Assembly (NCBI GenBank): GCA_963820375.1
Contig: CAWFZX010000020.1
Coordinates: forward strand, 186,001-250,000
Direction: 5' to 3'
Length of the DNA stretch: 64,000 nucleotides
DNA from: AWTP1-13 sp963820375
Lineage (GTDB): Bacteria > Pseudomonadota > Alphaproteobacteria > Rhizobiales > Hyphomicrobiaceae
Part shown: in pieces, positions 45,597 through 54,489 of the stretch
Layout: the number at the start of each line of letters is the position of its first letter
Numbering within the stretch: position 1 is the first letter of the stretch
The notes under the pieces: model-generated
What the model was told of the DNA's origin: nothing
The model's input: only the letters and a program-made list of their open reading frames with translations
Databases searched by the model: none
Program-made: the position numbers and the translations under genes

Positions 45597-47623
45597 CACT
45601 GCCGCTCCCGATAAAAGGTACGCACGGCCGGGATCGTGACAGCGACGATCAGCAGCAGCGCCACATACAGCGGCCAGCGCAGCGGCACGTTCCAATCCGC
45701 CTGCATGCGCGCCCGTAGCGGCGGCACAACGTCCATATATTTGTAGGTCGGATAGGAGAGCCCCATCGGCTTGGAGTTGATCACCCAAGCGTGGCTCAGG
45801 GCATACTCCTCGTTGTGGAACAGCTCGATCCAGGGCCGCTCCTGCTCGGTGAGGACGAGCATGCGCTTGATGAGATCGGCGCGGCGCTCGTCATTGGGCA
45901 GGCTCTTCATCTCATGGTACAGGCGATCGAATTCGGGATTGCAGAAGTTGGCGGTGTTCGGTCCACCGCTTTTCGACTGGGCATTGCCGCATTCGAGCAG
46001 GAAGAAGAAATTCTCCGGGTCGGGAAAGTCGGCAATCCATCCCCAGGTGAAGAGCTGATAGGCGCCGCGGCGCACCTTGGCCTGGAACTGATTGTAGGTG
46101 GTGGCATTGATCTCCACGTCCAGACCAAGCTGGCGCCAAGCCGTTGCGTAAAACTGATATTGTAGGAGGGCCTGCGCCGTCGTGTTCGGCGTATCGAAGG
46201 ACAGCTTCAACGCCGTCCCGGTGCGAGCGTCGACGCCGTTGCGATAGCCCGCCTCGGCGAGCAGCTTTTGCGCGCCGGCCAGATCGGGCTGTCGGAAGCG
46301 GTTGCGGTATTGCTGGTCGTAGCCGAAAATCCCGGGCGGCAGGGGGCTCTGCGCGAGGACCCCGCGCGCGTTGAGGAACAAATCGAGATAAGCCTTGGAG
46401 TCGATGACGAGGCTCATCGCCTGGCGCAGCTTGCGCCCGCGCTCGCCGGCTGACGTCCCGACCACCGGATCGTCCATATTAAAGCCGATATAAAAGATGC
46501 TGGGCTCCACCGTTTTATCGAGCCGCATGCCGCGCGCCAGCATTGGCGGCGACAAGGCATCGTTCTGGACGACGGCGTCGAAACTCTCCTTGATGATATG
46601 GCCTTCGTCGTAATAGCCCTGCAGGAACTTGTTGAAGCGTGGAATTTCCTCGCGCTCACGCACGATGTTGATGCGCTCCAGGAAGGGCAGGCGCCGGCCG
46701 GCATAGTCGCCGTCAATCTGCTTGCCCTCGATGTCGGACTGTTCGATCTCGCGCGGAAACACCGCGCCTGGCGCGTCCTGTAGGGCTGCGCGGCTGCCGT
46801 ACCAGGCGGCATTGCGCTGCAACACCATGCGGTACTGCTTTTCGTAGATCGCGAGCCGATAGGGGCCGGTGCCGACTGGATGATCGGCGAAATGCTCGCG
46901 CCCATGCTGGCCGTTGTAGTAGGCGACCGCTTCCCACGGCACCGGCGTGGTGAACGGCATGGCGAAGAAATAAAGGATCTGCGGCTTGGCATCGGTCAGC
47001 ACGATCTCAAGCTCAAGGTCACTGCGCGCGATCACGCCGGCGATCTCACCGGCCCGGCGATATTGCTCGTTGACGGGCAGTGCGGAGAAGGCGGGATCGG
47101 CCTGCCGCAACGCTGCAAGCCTCTGGGCAAACTGGGAAAAGCCCAGCACTTGGCCAAAACTGCCGGCCAGCGGGCTGTTGACGGCCGGATCGGCCAGGCG
47201 CGCGAGCTGGAAGGCGAAATCCGCGGCCTTAACCTTTCTGCTGCGCCCGTCGCCCTGGCTGAGCGCGAAGCAGGGGTCGCTGTGAAAGGCGATGCCGTCG
47301 CGGATCTTAAACAGGTAGGACACCCCGCCGTCCGGACGCGGCACGGCCTGCGGGACGTGCTCGGCCAGTGCGGGAATGAGTTCGTAGGGCCGCTTCAGGA
47401 AGTGGTATTCCAACAGCGTGTCGTAGACGTTGCCGGTGATGATGTGCGAGGCGGTGGTGTAGGCGACCGCCGGATCGAGCGTCTTGGGCGCTTCGCTGAA
47501 GGAAGAGTAGAGAATTTTCTGGTCGCGGTCGCTGGCGGGATAAGGATCGTTGCTGCAGCCTGCCAGGCCGAGCCCAACGGCAATCCCCGCGATCAATGTG
47601 AGCCGCACCACCGCCCAACTCAC
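45596..47623 (-). CDS. Lipoprotein substrate-binding protein, family 5
   Basis: Solute-binding protein of 675 residues, larger than the usual 500-540. A signal sequence ends with lipobox LAGC (Cys 23), so it is probably lipid-anchored. Family signatures include SEAPKTLDPAVAYTTASHII, VGTGPYRLAIYEKQYRMVLQ and RKLRQAMSLVIDSKAYLDLF. A hydrophobic segment near the C terminus (WPLYVALLLIVAVTIPAV) suggests a second membrane anchor, which is unusual. It begins with GTG five bases after the enolase-superfamily gene. Confidence 0.9.
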   Translation of the reverse strand: MSWAVVRLTLIAGIAVGLGLAGCSNDPYPASDRDQKILYSSFSEAPKTLDPAVAYTTASHIITGNVYDTLLEYHFLKRPYELIPALAEHVPQAVPRPDGGVSYLFKIRDGIAFHSDPCFALSQGDGRSRKVKAADFAFQLARLADPAVNSPLAGSFGQVLGFSQFAQRLAALRQADPAFSALPVNEQYRRAGEIAGVIARSDLELEIVLTDAKPQILYFFAMPFTTPVPWEAVAYYNGQHGREHFADHPVGTGPYRLAIYEKQYRMVLQRNAAWYGSRAALQDAPGAVFPREIEQSDIEGKQIDGDYAGRRLPFLERINIVREREEIPRFNKFLQGYYDEGHIIKESFDAVVQNDALSPPMLARGMRLDKTVEPSIFYIGFNMDDPVVGTSAGERGRKLRQAMSLVIDSKAYLDLFLNARGVLAQSPLPPGIFGYDQQYRNRFRQPDLAGAQKLLAEAGYRNGVDARTGTALKLSFDTPNTTAQALLQYQFYATAWRQLGLDVEINATTYNQFQAKVRRGAYQLFTWGWIADFPDPENFFFLLECGNAQSKSGGPNTANFCNPEFDRLYHEMKSLPNDERRADLIKRMLVLTEQERPWIELFHNEEYALSHAWVINSKPMGLSYPTYKYMDVVPPLRARMQADWNVPLRWPLYVALLLIVAVTIPAVRTFYRERQ

Positions 47624-47628
47624 GTGGG

Positions 47629-48852
47629 TTACGCAGACTTGGGTTTCTGCCCATAGCCGAGCAAGCCGCCGTGGGCCTGCGGTGGCCGGGCGCGAATGGC
47701 GGCTTCGTTGGGTTCGGTACCCCAGCCCGGGCGGTCCGGTAGCACCAGGTGGCCGTTTTCGTAGACCGGCGTATGGCTGACCAGCTCGGCATCCCAGGCG
47801 AGACGATCAATATCGGTCTCCATGATGCGCAAGTTCGGCACGGCGGCCGCGAAGTGGGCGTTCATCATGGTGCAAAGGTGGCCGTAGAAGTTGTGCGGCG
47901 CGACGTTGACCTCGTGCGCCTCGGCGAGCGCTGCGATTTTCATGGATTGCCACACCCCATTCCAGGGCGTGTCGATGATGGCCACGTCCATCGCCTGTTC
48001 GCGGAAGTAGGGCATGAACTCGCGCAGGCCCAGCAGGGTCTCGCAGGAAGAGATCGGATGTGGGCTCAGGCGGCGGATGTAACCCAGTGCCTCGGGGCTG
48101 AAGGTATCTATTTCGACCCAGAACATGTCGATCGCGGCAATCTCGCGCAAAATCTTGAGGTAGCCTTCCGTCTTGGCGTTGAAGTTGAGGTCGAGCAACA
48201 GGTCCACATTGGGTCCGGCCCCTTCGCGCATGGCCTCCAGGTGCAGGCGCAGGTTGTTGAGAACATCTCTGTCGACATTGAGTTCGGGATAGAAGGGAAC
48301 GCCAAAACCCGGCCGCCAGCCCTTCGGGTTCTTGCCGCCGGGCTCATAGAGGAAAATGTTGGTCTTGAGCGCGCTGAAGCCGCGCTCGCGCACCTCTTGG
48401 CCGATCGCCTTGACGCCATCCAGCGCGGTGATGGCGGGCTTGTAGTAGGTCGGATGATTGATGCGCCAGGTGGCACAATGGGACCAATAGACCCGGATAC
48501 GGTCGCGGACCTTGCCGCCTAGCAATTCGTAACAGGGCACGCCGAGCGTGCGGGCCTTGGCGTCCAACAGGGCGTTCTCGATGGCGCCCAGCGCTTGCGC
48601 CACCACGCCACCCGATCCAGGTCGCGTGCTGCAATGGAGTTGCGCATAGATGCGCTCGTGCTCGCCGACGGCCTGCCCAACCACCCGCGGTGCCAGACGC
48701 TCGATGACGGCGCCGACACCCGGCGAGCCGAAGCCCTCGTCGAATTCGCTCCAGCCGACCACCCCGTCCTCGGTACTCAGCTTGACGAAATGGTAGTTCC
48801 GCCAGCCCGCATCACAGGTCAGCGTTTCAATCGCCTTGACTTTGGTTCGCAT
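47629..48852 (-). CDS. Mandelate racemase/muconate lactonizing (enolase superfamily) enzyme
   Basis: Enzyme of 407 residues with the enolase-superfamily capping and barrel domains. Probable metal ligands are D221 (LLLDLNFN), E247 (WVEID) and E271 (SCETLLG). K163 in ALKTN and H320 in APHNFYGHL are candidate acid/base residues. Most relatives with such residues dehydrate sugar acids, but the substrate is unknown. As first gene of an operon with a complete family-5 importer, it probably acts on the imported compound. Confidence 0.9.
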   Translation of the reverse strand: MRTKVKAIETLTCDAGWRNYHFVKLSTEDGVVGWSEFDEGFGSPGVGAVIERLAPRVVGQAVGEHERIYAQLHCSTRPGSGGVVAQALGAIENALLDAKARTLGVPCYELLGGKVRDRIRVYWSHCATWRINHPTYYKPAITALDGVKAIGQEVRERGFSALKTNIFLYEPGGKNPKGWRPGFGVPFYPELNVDRDVLNNLRLHLEAMREGAGPNVDLLLDLNFNAKTEGYLKILREIAAIDMFWVEIDTFSPEALGYIRRLSPHPISSCETLLGLREFMPYFREQAMDVAIIDTPWNGVWQSMKIAALAEAHEVNVAPHNFYGHLCTMMNAHFAAAVPNLRIMETDIDRLAWDAELVSHTPVYENGHLVLPDRPGWGTEPNEAAIRARPPQAHGGLLGYGQKPKSA

Positions 48853-49086
48853 GCTTTGCTCCGCGCGGCGCCAGAGAACTCACGCGCGCAACCGCCGAAA
48901 TCGCGCGACGGCAAGGCCCTGGAGCGCAGTTTGTCACGACCGGCCCGACCCCGGCCGCTCTTCCGCGTCTGGCAAAAGAGCGGCATCTGCCCGTTTCAGC
49001 GTAGCTCCGAACCTGGTGTCTGTCACGGCGACAGCCTTGGCGATCTTCGCGAAACCCCCGCGCCACGGGCCGCGACGCGGTGCCCT

Positions 49087-49875
49087 TCAGGGGCTAGCGA
49101 CGGCGACGACCACAATGGTCGTATTGTCTTGGTAGGTTTCCCGTTTGGCTTCCACGGCGCGCAACAGAGCCGGCGCCATGCCGGCGGGGCCCGCCGATGC
49201 ATGCGCCTCGACGGTTGCCAGGATTTCTTCCTTCGCGAGCGTGCCGATGCCGTCGCTGGCAACAACGATGATATCGTTAGGCTCGAGCCGCAGCGGCCGG
49301 TGCGGACGGTCCACCATCTCCGGTGCGGTACCCGTCAAGGCCGAGCGGAGGAAGTGGCGGCGCGGATCGTTACGGGCATCCTCATGACTGATCTTGCCTG
49401 CGGCCGCCAGCTTGTCCAGCTCGGGGGCCAACGAATGGTCTTCGTTGAGGAGCTCGATCTTGCCGAACCGAATGAGATAGAGCGGACTGTCGCCGACACT
49501 GACCCATTCGATGCCGAACGGACCGAAGGCCGCGCCGACCAGCGTGCACCCCATGCCGTTCAGCGCCGGATGCTGCGCCACATATGCGGCAATCGCCGCG
49601 TTGGCGACGCTGAGGGCCTCGTCGAGACGTGCCGACAGACTGCCCGATGAGGCGGCCATGGCGGCAAGATAGCTGCGGCAGGCGATGTCGCTCGCCAGCG
49701 CGCCGCCGGCATGTCCGCCCATGCCGTCGGCGAGCGCGAGGGTCAGTTCTGCGGCGCTGCCGGCGTGCCCTTCGGCAACCAGGATCTCCTCGCCGGCGCC
49801 GGTACGGATTGCCGCCGCATCCTCCTGGTAGCTCCGCGCGCCTTGGCTCGCGCAACCGGCATATAGGAACGCCAC
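49087..49875 (-). CDS. PP2C-type protein phosphatase
   Basis: PPM/PP2C serine/threonine phosphatase of 262 residues, cytoplasmic with no membrane segment. Motifs in order: RSYQEDA (first metal Asp at 19), LALADGMGGHAGG (Asp 50), GMGCTLVGA, VSVGDSPLYLIR, NEDHSLAPEL, IVVASDGIG and QDNTTIVVVAV. A GTG start follows the FHA gene by two bases, with its AAGGAG site inside that gene's end. It would reverse phosphorylation by the divergent WD40 kinase. Confidence 0.94.
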   Translation of the reverse strand: MAFLYAGCASQGARSYQEDAAAIRTGAGEEILVAEGHAGSAAELTLALADGMGGHAGGALASDIACRSYLAAMAASSGSLSARLDEALSVANAAIAAYVAQHPALNGMGCTLVGAAFGPFGIEWVSVGDSPLYLIRFGKIELLNEDHSLAPELDKLAAAGKISHEDARNDPRRHFLRSALTGTAPEMVDRPHRPLRLEPNDIIVVASDGIGTLAKEEILATVEAHASAGPAGMAPALLRAVEAKRETYQDNTTIVVVAVASP

Positions 49876-49877
49876 CG

Positions 49878-50711
49878 CTACTCCTTGATGTCTGTCAATT
49901 CCGACCAGTCGAACTCCTCGCCACAGAAGGGCACGAAGGCAAGCTGCGTGCGGCCTACCGTTATCACATCCATGGCCTGCAGCGGCACGGCCCCGGTCGG
50001 TTTTTTGTTGTTAATGGAGACGATGTTGGTCTTGGCCAGGTTGGGAACAAACAGGAACGAGCGATCGACCGAATCGTAGCGGACGTAGGCTTGCTCCTCC
50101 GCCGAGATGGAATCATCGCCAAAATCGATGGGAATACGCTGCCCCTTGGAGCGGCCCAGCGTGTTGTTGCCCTCATAGATCGGTCGAAAGGCGCCAAGGC
50201 CCGGTCCGCCGACCACGACGATCCAGCCAACGACGGGATCGGCATGGAAGGTGGAGCGCGTCACCTTGGGCTTGCCACGCACCGCTTGGGTCCTGCCGAC
50301 GTCGTCGGGGACTGGCAGCGGCGGTGTCGGCTTGAGCGTCGCCGCGCCAGCGTGCACGACCCTCGTCGTGGGCTCGGCTGCTGCCTCGTGCTGCTCCGGC
50401 GCGGGCGACTTGGCCTCGCGCAGCGCTTGCGCCGCACTGACCGGCTCGCCGAAAGCGCTGCCTGCCGGCGGCGCCGGCCGCGGCGCTGCCGTGGGGATCC
50501 TCGCCAGATGAGGCGCGCTGTCGGCTGTGGCCGGGCTCTGCGAGCTGGTCGGCGGCTGGTGCAGCGCGCGTGCCCGCCCGCTGACCTCGCCCGTCGATTC
50601 GCGGCTGGCAGCCTGCAAGGCATCGCGCAGCGTGCCGAGAATGCGGTTGGGGATCGATGCGCCGGGGGCTGCTGCAGACGCCTCGGCAGCGGTTCTTTTG
50701 TTGGCCTTCAT
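49878..50711 (-). CDS. FHA-domain protein
   Basis: Protein of 277 residues with a long Ala/Pro-rich N-terminal region (about 1-165) and a C-terminal FHA domain. The phosphothreonine-binding features are NNTLGRSKGQRIPIDFGD, with the arginine, DSISAEEQAYV with the serine, and INNKKPTGAVPLQAMDVI. It should bind phosphothreonine made by the divergent kinase. GGAGGGAGAA precedes the ATG. The phosphatase gene follows after two bases. Confidence 0.92.
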   Translation of the reverse strand: MKANKRTAAEASAAAPGASIPNRILGTLRDALQAASRESTGEVSGRARALHQPPTSSQSPATADSAPHLARIPTAAPRPAPPAGSAFGEPVSAAQALREAKSPAPEQHEAAAEPTTRVVHAGAATLKPTPPLPVPDDVGRTQAVRGKPKVTRSTFHADPVVGWIVVVGGPGLGAFRPIYEGNNTLGRSKGQRIPIDFGDDSISAEEQAYVRYDSVDRSFLFVPNLAKTNIVSINNKKPTGAVPLQAMDVITVGRTQLAFVPFCGEEFDWSELTDIKE

Positions 50712-51132
50712 TCGCTTCTCCCTCCTTCGCGCAGGCGGCAAGGCCGCCATCGCTGCGGAATTTTCGCTCCTTTGATGTGAGGCGATCCAAAAACGGGAGC
50801 CAGGTACGCGGCGCCTCCTGGCTGCGCCGGTGCCCGATTGGTCGGGCACCGCCGCCGCTTACTTTCGCAGCGCGCCAGAATCTTCATGGCTGACATTCCG
50901 CACGAATCGCTCGCATCGTTGCAAGAGTATGACGGCACGAGCGTGGCTGCACGCCGTCAGCGGTGTACAGTGCACGTGGCGCAGACCGAGGCCCATTGTT
51001 CCGCCATATTATTGCCTGTAATGCTGTCGTGTTCGGTTCGTCAGTGCGGGCGGGACAGGGGGCGCATGTCGGCGCCGGGACGCAGGCCGAATTTGTCGCG
51101 GGGTTGCCCCCTGCAAGCTCGTAAGGGCCGCA
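50712..51132. other. Divergent control region of the kinase/FHA-phosphatase locus
   Basis: About 420 bases separate the FHA and kinase starts. The region should carry promoters for both. I see no strong sigma-70 pair or dyad. An open frame from 50838 covers part of it but has no recognisable features and runs out of frame into the kinase gene. Confidence 0.4.
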
Positions 51133-53583
51133 ATGGGGAAGGCGATGCAACCCAAGCCGGCGTCCGGCACCAACCTTCTGGCTCTGCCGGAAGGAACGGA
51201 GCTGGTCGGCGACTACCGCATCAAATGCGTGCTGGGTGCGGGCGGCTTCGGTATCACCTATCTGGCTGAGGAAATCGCCCTCGGCCGGCTCGTCACCATC
51301 AAGGAATATTTTCCCGCCGATTTTGCCGCGCGCCTCGGCACCATCAATGCTGCGCCACGCTCGCAGGGTTGCGCGGAAGATTTCAGATGGGGCCTCGATC
51401 GCTTCATCTCGGAAGCCCAGACGCTGGCCCGCTTCGTGCATCCCAACATCGTTGGCGTGTATCGCTACTTCCTCGCCAACGACACCGGCTACATGGTGAT
51501 TTGCTTCGAGGAAGGCGGCAGTTTCAAGTCCTGGCTCGGCCGGCTCAAGCGTGCCCCGCGGCAAGCAGAGCTCGATCGCATCCTGACACCGCTGCTCGAG
51601 GCGCTGGAGTTCGTTCACAAGGCCAGTTTTCTGCACCGCGACATCGCGCCCGACAACATTATCATTCGTAAGGACGGATCGCCGGTGCTGATCGATTTCG
51701 GCTCGGCGCGAGGCGAGATGATCTCGCACTCCCGAACCGTCAGCGCGCTGGTGAAGCCAGGCTACAGTCCCTATGAGCAGTATGCGACCACCGCGAGCAT
51801 GCAGGGGCCCTGGACCGATATCTACGCGCTGGGGGCGACGCTCTATCATGCCATCACCGGCAAGCGGCCCCCGGACTCGCCCTCGCGGATGGTCTCGGAC
51901 GAGTACATTGCCGCGCGCCAGGCGGCGCTGAGCTCGTATCGGGCCTCGTTTCTGACGGCGATCGATCAGGCGCTCAATTTGGAGGTGACAGAACGGCCGC
52001 AATCAATTGCGGCCTGGCGCGGCATGCTGCTGGCGCCCGATCCCAAGCGCGCCGGCGGCGGGCTCGGGCTGCGGCTGGCCCTGGTTCGCACCTTGGGCCG
52101 CAAGCGATCCCAGCCGCCCGCAGCCGCAGCGCCTGGCAAGGATGAGCCCGAGGTGCGCCCGCCCGACAAGGAGCAGACCCTTGTGCCGCTGCCGCCCGAT
52201 GCGCCGCAGCCGCAAGGCCAGTTGCTCGATTTCATCGACGCCTTGAAGAATCGCCGGCCGCAGCGCAAGGCGGTGCCAAAGCTGGGGGCGGAGCCCGCCG
52301 CAGCGGAGCCGGTGGCTGCCGGGCGACGCAAAGCAGCAAAAAGGCGCACGCTGGCCTCGCCGGCGCCGTCCGGCTCCCCTCCCAAATGGCTGTTCGGCTT
52401 CGGACGGGTGCCAGCTGCGCCCGCGGCCCCCGCACGCGCGCAACGGGTTGCGGCGGCAAAGAAGGAAAGTCCTGCCGCCAAGGCGCGCGCGGGCGCCCCC
52501 GAGGACAAACCGCCCGTCGCAAAACCCCGGCGCGCGCGCCGGTGGGGCTTGCCGTCGCGGCGGTGGCGTTCGCTGATCTACAAGCTGGCCGCCGGCTTGC
52601 TGATTGCCTGGGTGGCGGTGAGCTATCAGAGCAAGCTGCCTTCCAGCGACGAGCGCAGCGTTGGCGCCAAGCCGGCCACCGATCTCGCCCAGATCGGACG
52701 CCTGAGCGGACACACTGGTGCGGTGACGGCGCTGGCCAGCGACGATGCGCGCCACTGGATCGTCTCCTCCGGCGCCGATGCCACGCTCAGGATCTGGCAC
52801 AGCCTGTCCGGCGTGCTGTTGCGAACGATCGACCTCGCAGAGGGGCCGGCCACCGCCTTGGCCCTTGACGATCGGCGGGCGCTGACGGGCCACAAGGCGG
52901 GCACGATCGTCCTTTGGGACCTGCACCGCGCCGAGAAGCTCAAAGTCTACCAGCTGCAGGACGCGCCGATCAGCGCGCTCGCCTTCACCGACGATCCCAA
53001 TCAATTCGCCGTCGCCAGTCCGGCCGCGCCGCTGACGATCTTCGACATGCGCGAGCCGTCGATATCCTCGGCGCTGGCGGAGGCTGGAGAGACGGTGTCC
53101 GACCTGGTGGCCGCGGCCAGGTCGCGCCCGCTGCTGGTGGCCAATGGACCGGACCGGGTTATCAGGGTCTGGCGCACCGAGCCGCGCGCTCTCGGTCGCA
53201 CCTATCGCGGCCCGTTGGCGGGTGTGAGTGCGCTGGAAATGGCACCGGGCGGGCGCCTGGTGGCGAGCGGCAGCATCGATGGCTCGATCAGCGTATGGTC
53301 GACGTCATCCTCGCGCCTGCAGCGCTCGTTCAGGGCCCATAGCGGTCGCGTGACCGCGATCGCCTTTACGCCGAACGACCGGCCGCTGCTGGCCACGGCG
53401 GGCACCGACGGCTTGGTCAAGCTGTGGGACCTGCGCGCCATGCGCCATGCGCGGATCTTGCGCGGGCACGGGGGGCCGGTGCGGGCTGTTGGGTTTGCCG
53501 ATGCCGGACGCCGCCTGATCTCGGCGGGAGATGACGGCGTCATTCTGATCTGGAGCACGCTGGCCCTGCCCGCCGTCAACTGA
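51133..53583 (+). CDS. Ser/Thr protein kinase with transmembrane segment and WD40 domain
   Basis: Three-part protein of 816 residues. Kinase domain about 25-300: glycine loop GAGGFGITYLAEE, K57 in TIKEYF, catalytic D170 in HRDIAPDN and DFG at 188-190. A Pro/Ala/Lys-rich linker (about 301-478) and one transmembrane segment (about 481-498) follow. About 520-816 contains seven WD40-type repeats ending IWHS, LWDL, IFDM, VWRT, VWST, LWDL and IWST, enough for one propeller. The topology places the propeller in the periplasm as a possible sensor. FHA and PP2C genes are divergent. An ATG four codons downstream, after GGGGAAGG, is an alternative start. Confidence 0.93.
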   Translation: MGKAMQPKPASGTNLLALPEGTELVGDYRIKCVLGAGGFGITYLAEEIALGRLVTIKEYFPADFAARLGTINAAPRSQGCAEDFRWGLDRFISEAQTLARFVHPNIVGVYRYFLANDTGYMVICFEEGGSFKSWLGRLKRAPRQAELDRILTPLLEALEFVHKASFLHRDIAPDNIIIRKDGSPVLIDFGSARGEMISHSRTVSALVKPGYSPYEQYATTASMQGPWTDIYALGATLYHAITGKRPPDSPSRMVSDEYIAARQAALSSYRASFLTAIDQALNLEVTERPQSIAAWRGMLLAPDPKRAGGGLGLRLALVRTLGRKRSQPPAAAAPGKDEPEVRPPDKEQTLVPLPPDAPQPQGQLLDFIDALKNRRPQRKAVPKLGAEPAAAEPVAAGRRKAAKRRTLASPAPSGSPPKWLFGFGRVPAAPAAPARAQRVAAAKKESPAAKARAGAPEDKPPVAKPRRARRWGLPSRRWRSLIYKLAAGLLIAWVAVSYQSKLPSSDERSVGAKPATDLAQIGRLSGHTGAVTALASDDARHWIVSSGADATLRIWHSLSGVLLRTIDLAEGPATALALDDRRALTGHKAGTIVLWDLHRAEKLKVYQLQDAPISALAFTDDPNQFAVASPAAPLTIFDMREPSISSALAEAGETVSDLVAAARSRPLLVANGPDRVIRVWRTEPRALGRTYRGPLAGVSALEMAPGGRLVASGSIDGSISVWSTSSSRLQRSFRAHSGRVTAIAFTPNDRPLLATAGTDGLVKLWDLRAMRHARILRGHGGPVRAVGFADAGRRLISAGDDGVILIWSTLALPAVN

Positions 53584-53718
53584 GGCCGGGCGAGGCGGCG
53601 GTGCAGGCAAGGGGATCTGCGGCGCCGGCCAGCCGGATGCCGCTGCAGGAGCAAGTACCCCCTCACGTTTCCCGGGCCTCAGGCCAAGCCTCGATGGGGC
53701 CTGCGCGGCTCCCCTGCC

Positions 53719-54423
53719 TTAGCGCCGGGCGCGCTGGCCAAACAGCACCTTTTGCGCGTCCTTGTCGGTGGCAAGATTGTAGTTGGAGCGCAGCTCCTCC
53801 CCAATCTTGACCGCCTTGGCAACCGCCGGGCGGTCGTGCATGCGTTGGAACCATTTCTCCAGGTTGGGAAATTCGGCGATGTCCTGGCCCTGGTTCTTGT
53901 AGGGCCGCACCCAGGGATAGCTGGCCATGTCGGCAATCGAATACGCACCGGCGAGAAAATCGCGATCCTTCAGCCGTGCATCCATCACACCGTAGAGACG
54001 GTTGACCTCGTTGGTATAGCGGTCGATGGCGTAGGGCAATTTATCCTGCGCATAGTTGCGGAAGTGGTGCGCCTGGCCACAGTTCGGACCCAGGTTGGCC
54101 ATCTGCCAATACAGCCACTGCTCCACTTCGACCCGAGTGCGTTCGTCGCTGGGATAGAACTTGCCGGTCTTGCGGCCGAGATACTGCAGGATCGCACCCG
54201 ACTCGAAGACCGAGATCGGCTGGCCACCGGGGCCATCGGCATCGACGATCGCCGGCATGCGGTTGTTGGGCGCAACCGCCAGGAACTCCGGCTTGAATTG
54301 GTCACCCTTACCGATGTTGACGGGCTTGATCTCGTAGGCAACGCCCGCCTCCTCGCAAAAGATCGTGATTTTGTGCCCGTTGGGTGTCGGCCAGTAGTAG
54401 AGCTCGATCGGCCTTTGCGCCAT
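53719..54423 (-). CDS. Glutathione S-transferase, YfcG/YghU-like
   Basis: GST of 234 residues in the Nu/YfcG group. The N-terminal active-site segment is IELYYWPTPNGHKITIFCEE, where the Thr-Pro-Asn replaces the usual catalytic Tyr or Ser. NNRMPAIVDADGPGGQP and SVFESGAILQYLGRKTG then bind glutathione. The C-terminal helical domain contains YSIADMASYPWV. YfcG-type proteins reduce disulfides with bound glutathione. It lies 66 bases downstream of a quinone oxidoreductase gene on the same strand, possibly co-transcribed. Confidence 0.93.
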   Translation of the reverse strand: MAQRPIELYYWPTPNGHKITIFCEEAGVAYEIKPVNIGKGDQFKPEFLAVAPNNRMPAIVDADGPGGQPISVFESGAILQYLGRKTGKFYPSDERTRVEVEQWLYWQMANLGPNCGQAHHFRNYAQDKLPYAIDRYTNEVNRLYGVMDARLKDRDFLAGAYSIADMASYPWVRPYKNQGQDIAEFPNLEKWFQRMHDRPAVAKAVKIGEELRSNYNLATDKDAQKVLFGQRARR

Positions 54424-54489
54424 GCGCTGTTCCTCGCAGACTTGCGTTATGCGGGGGCGCGCAAGGCGCCCGCGCGGGTGCTGATGAGA

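Noticed and set aside
50838..51269. Possible small gene in the kinase/FHA control region
   Set aside because: Weak ribosome binding site, no motif, and it overlaps the kinase gene out of frame.
49087..53583. Type VI secretion locus
   Set aside because: Kinase, phosphatase and FHA genes are present, but no structural tss gene is in the window.
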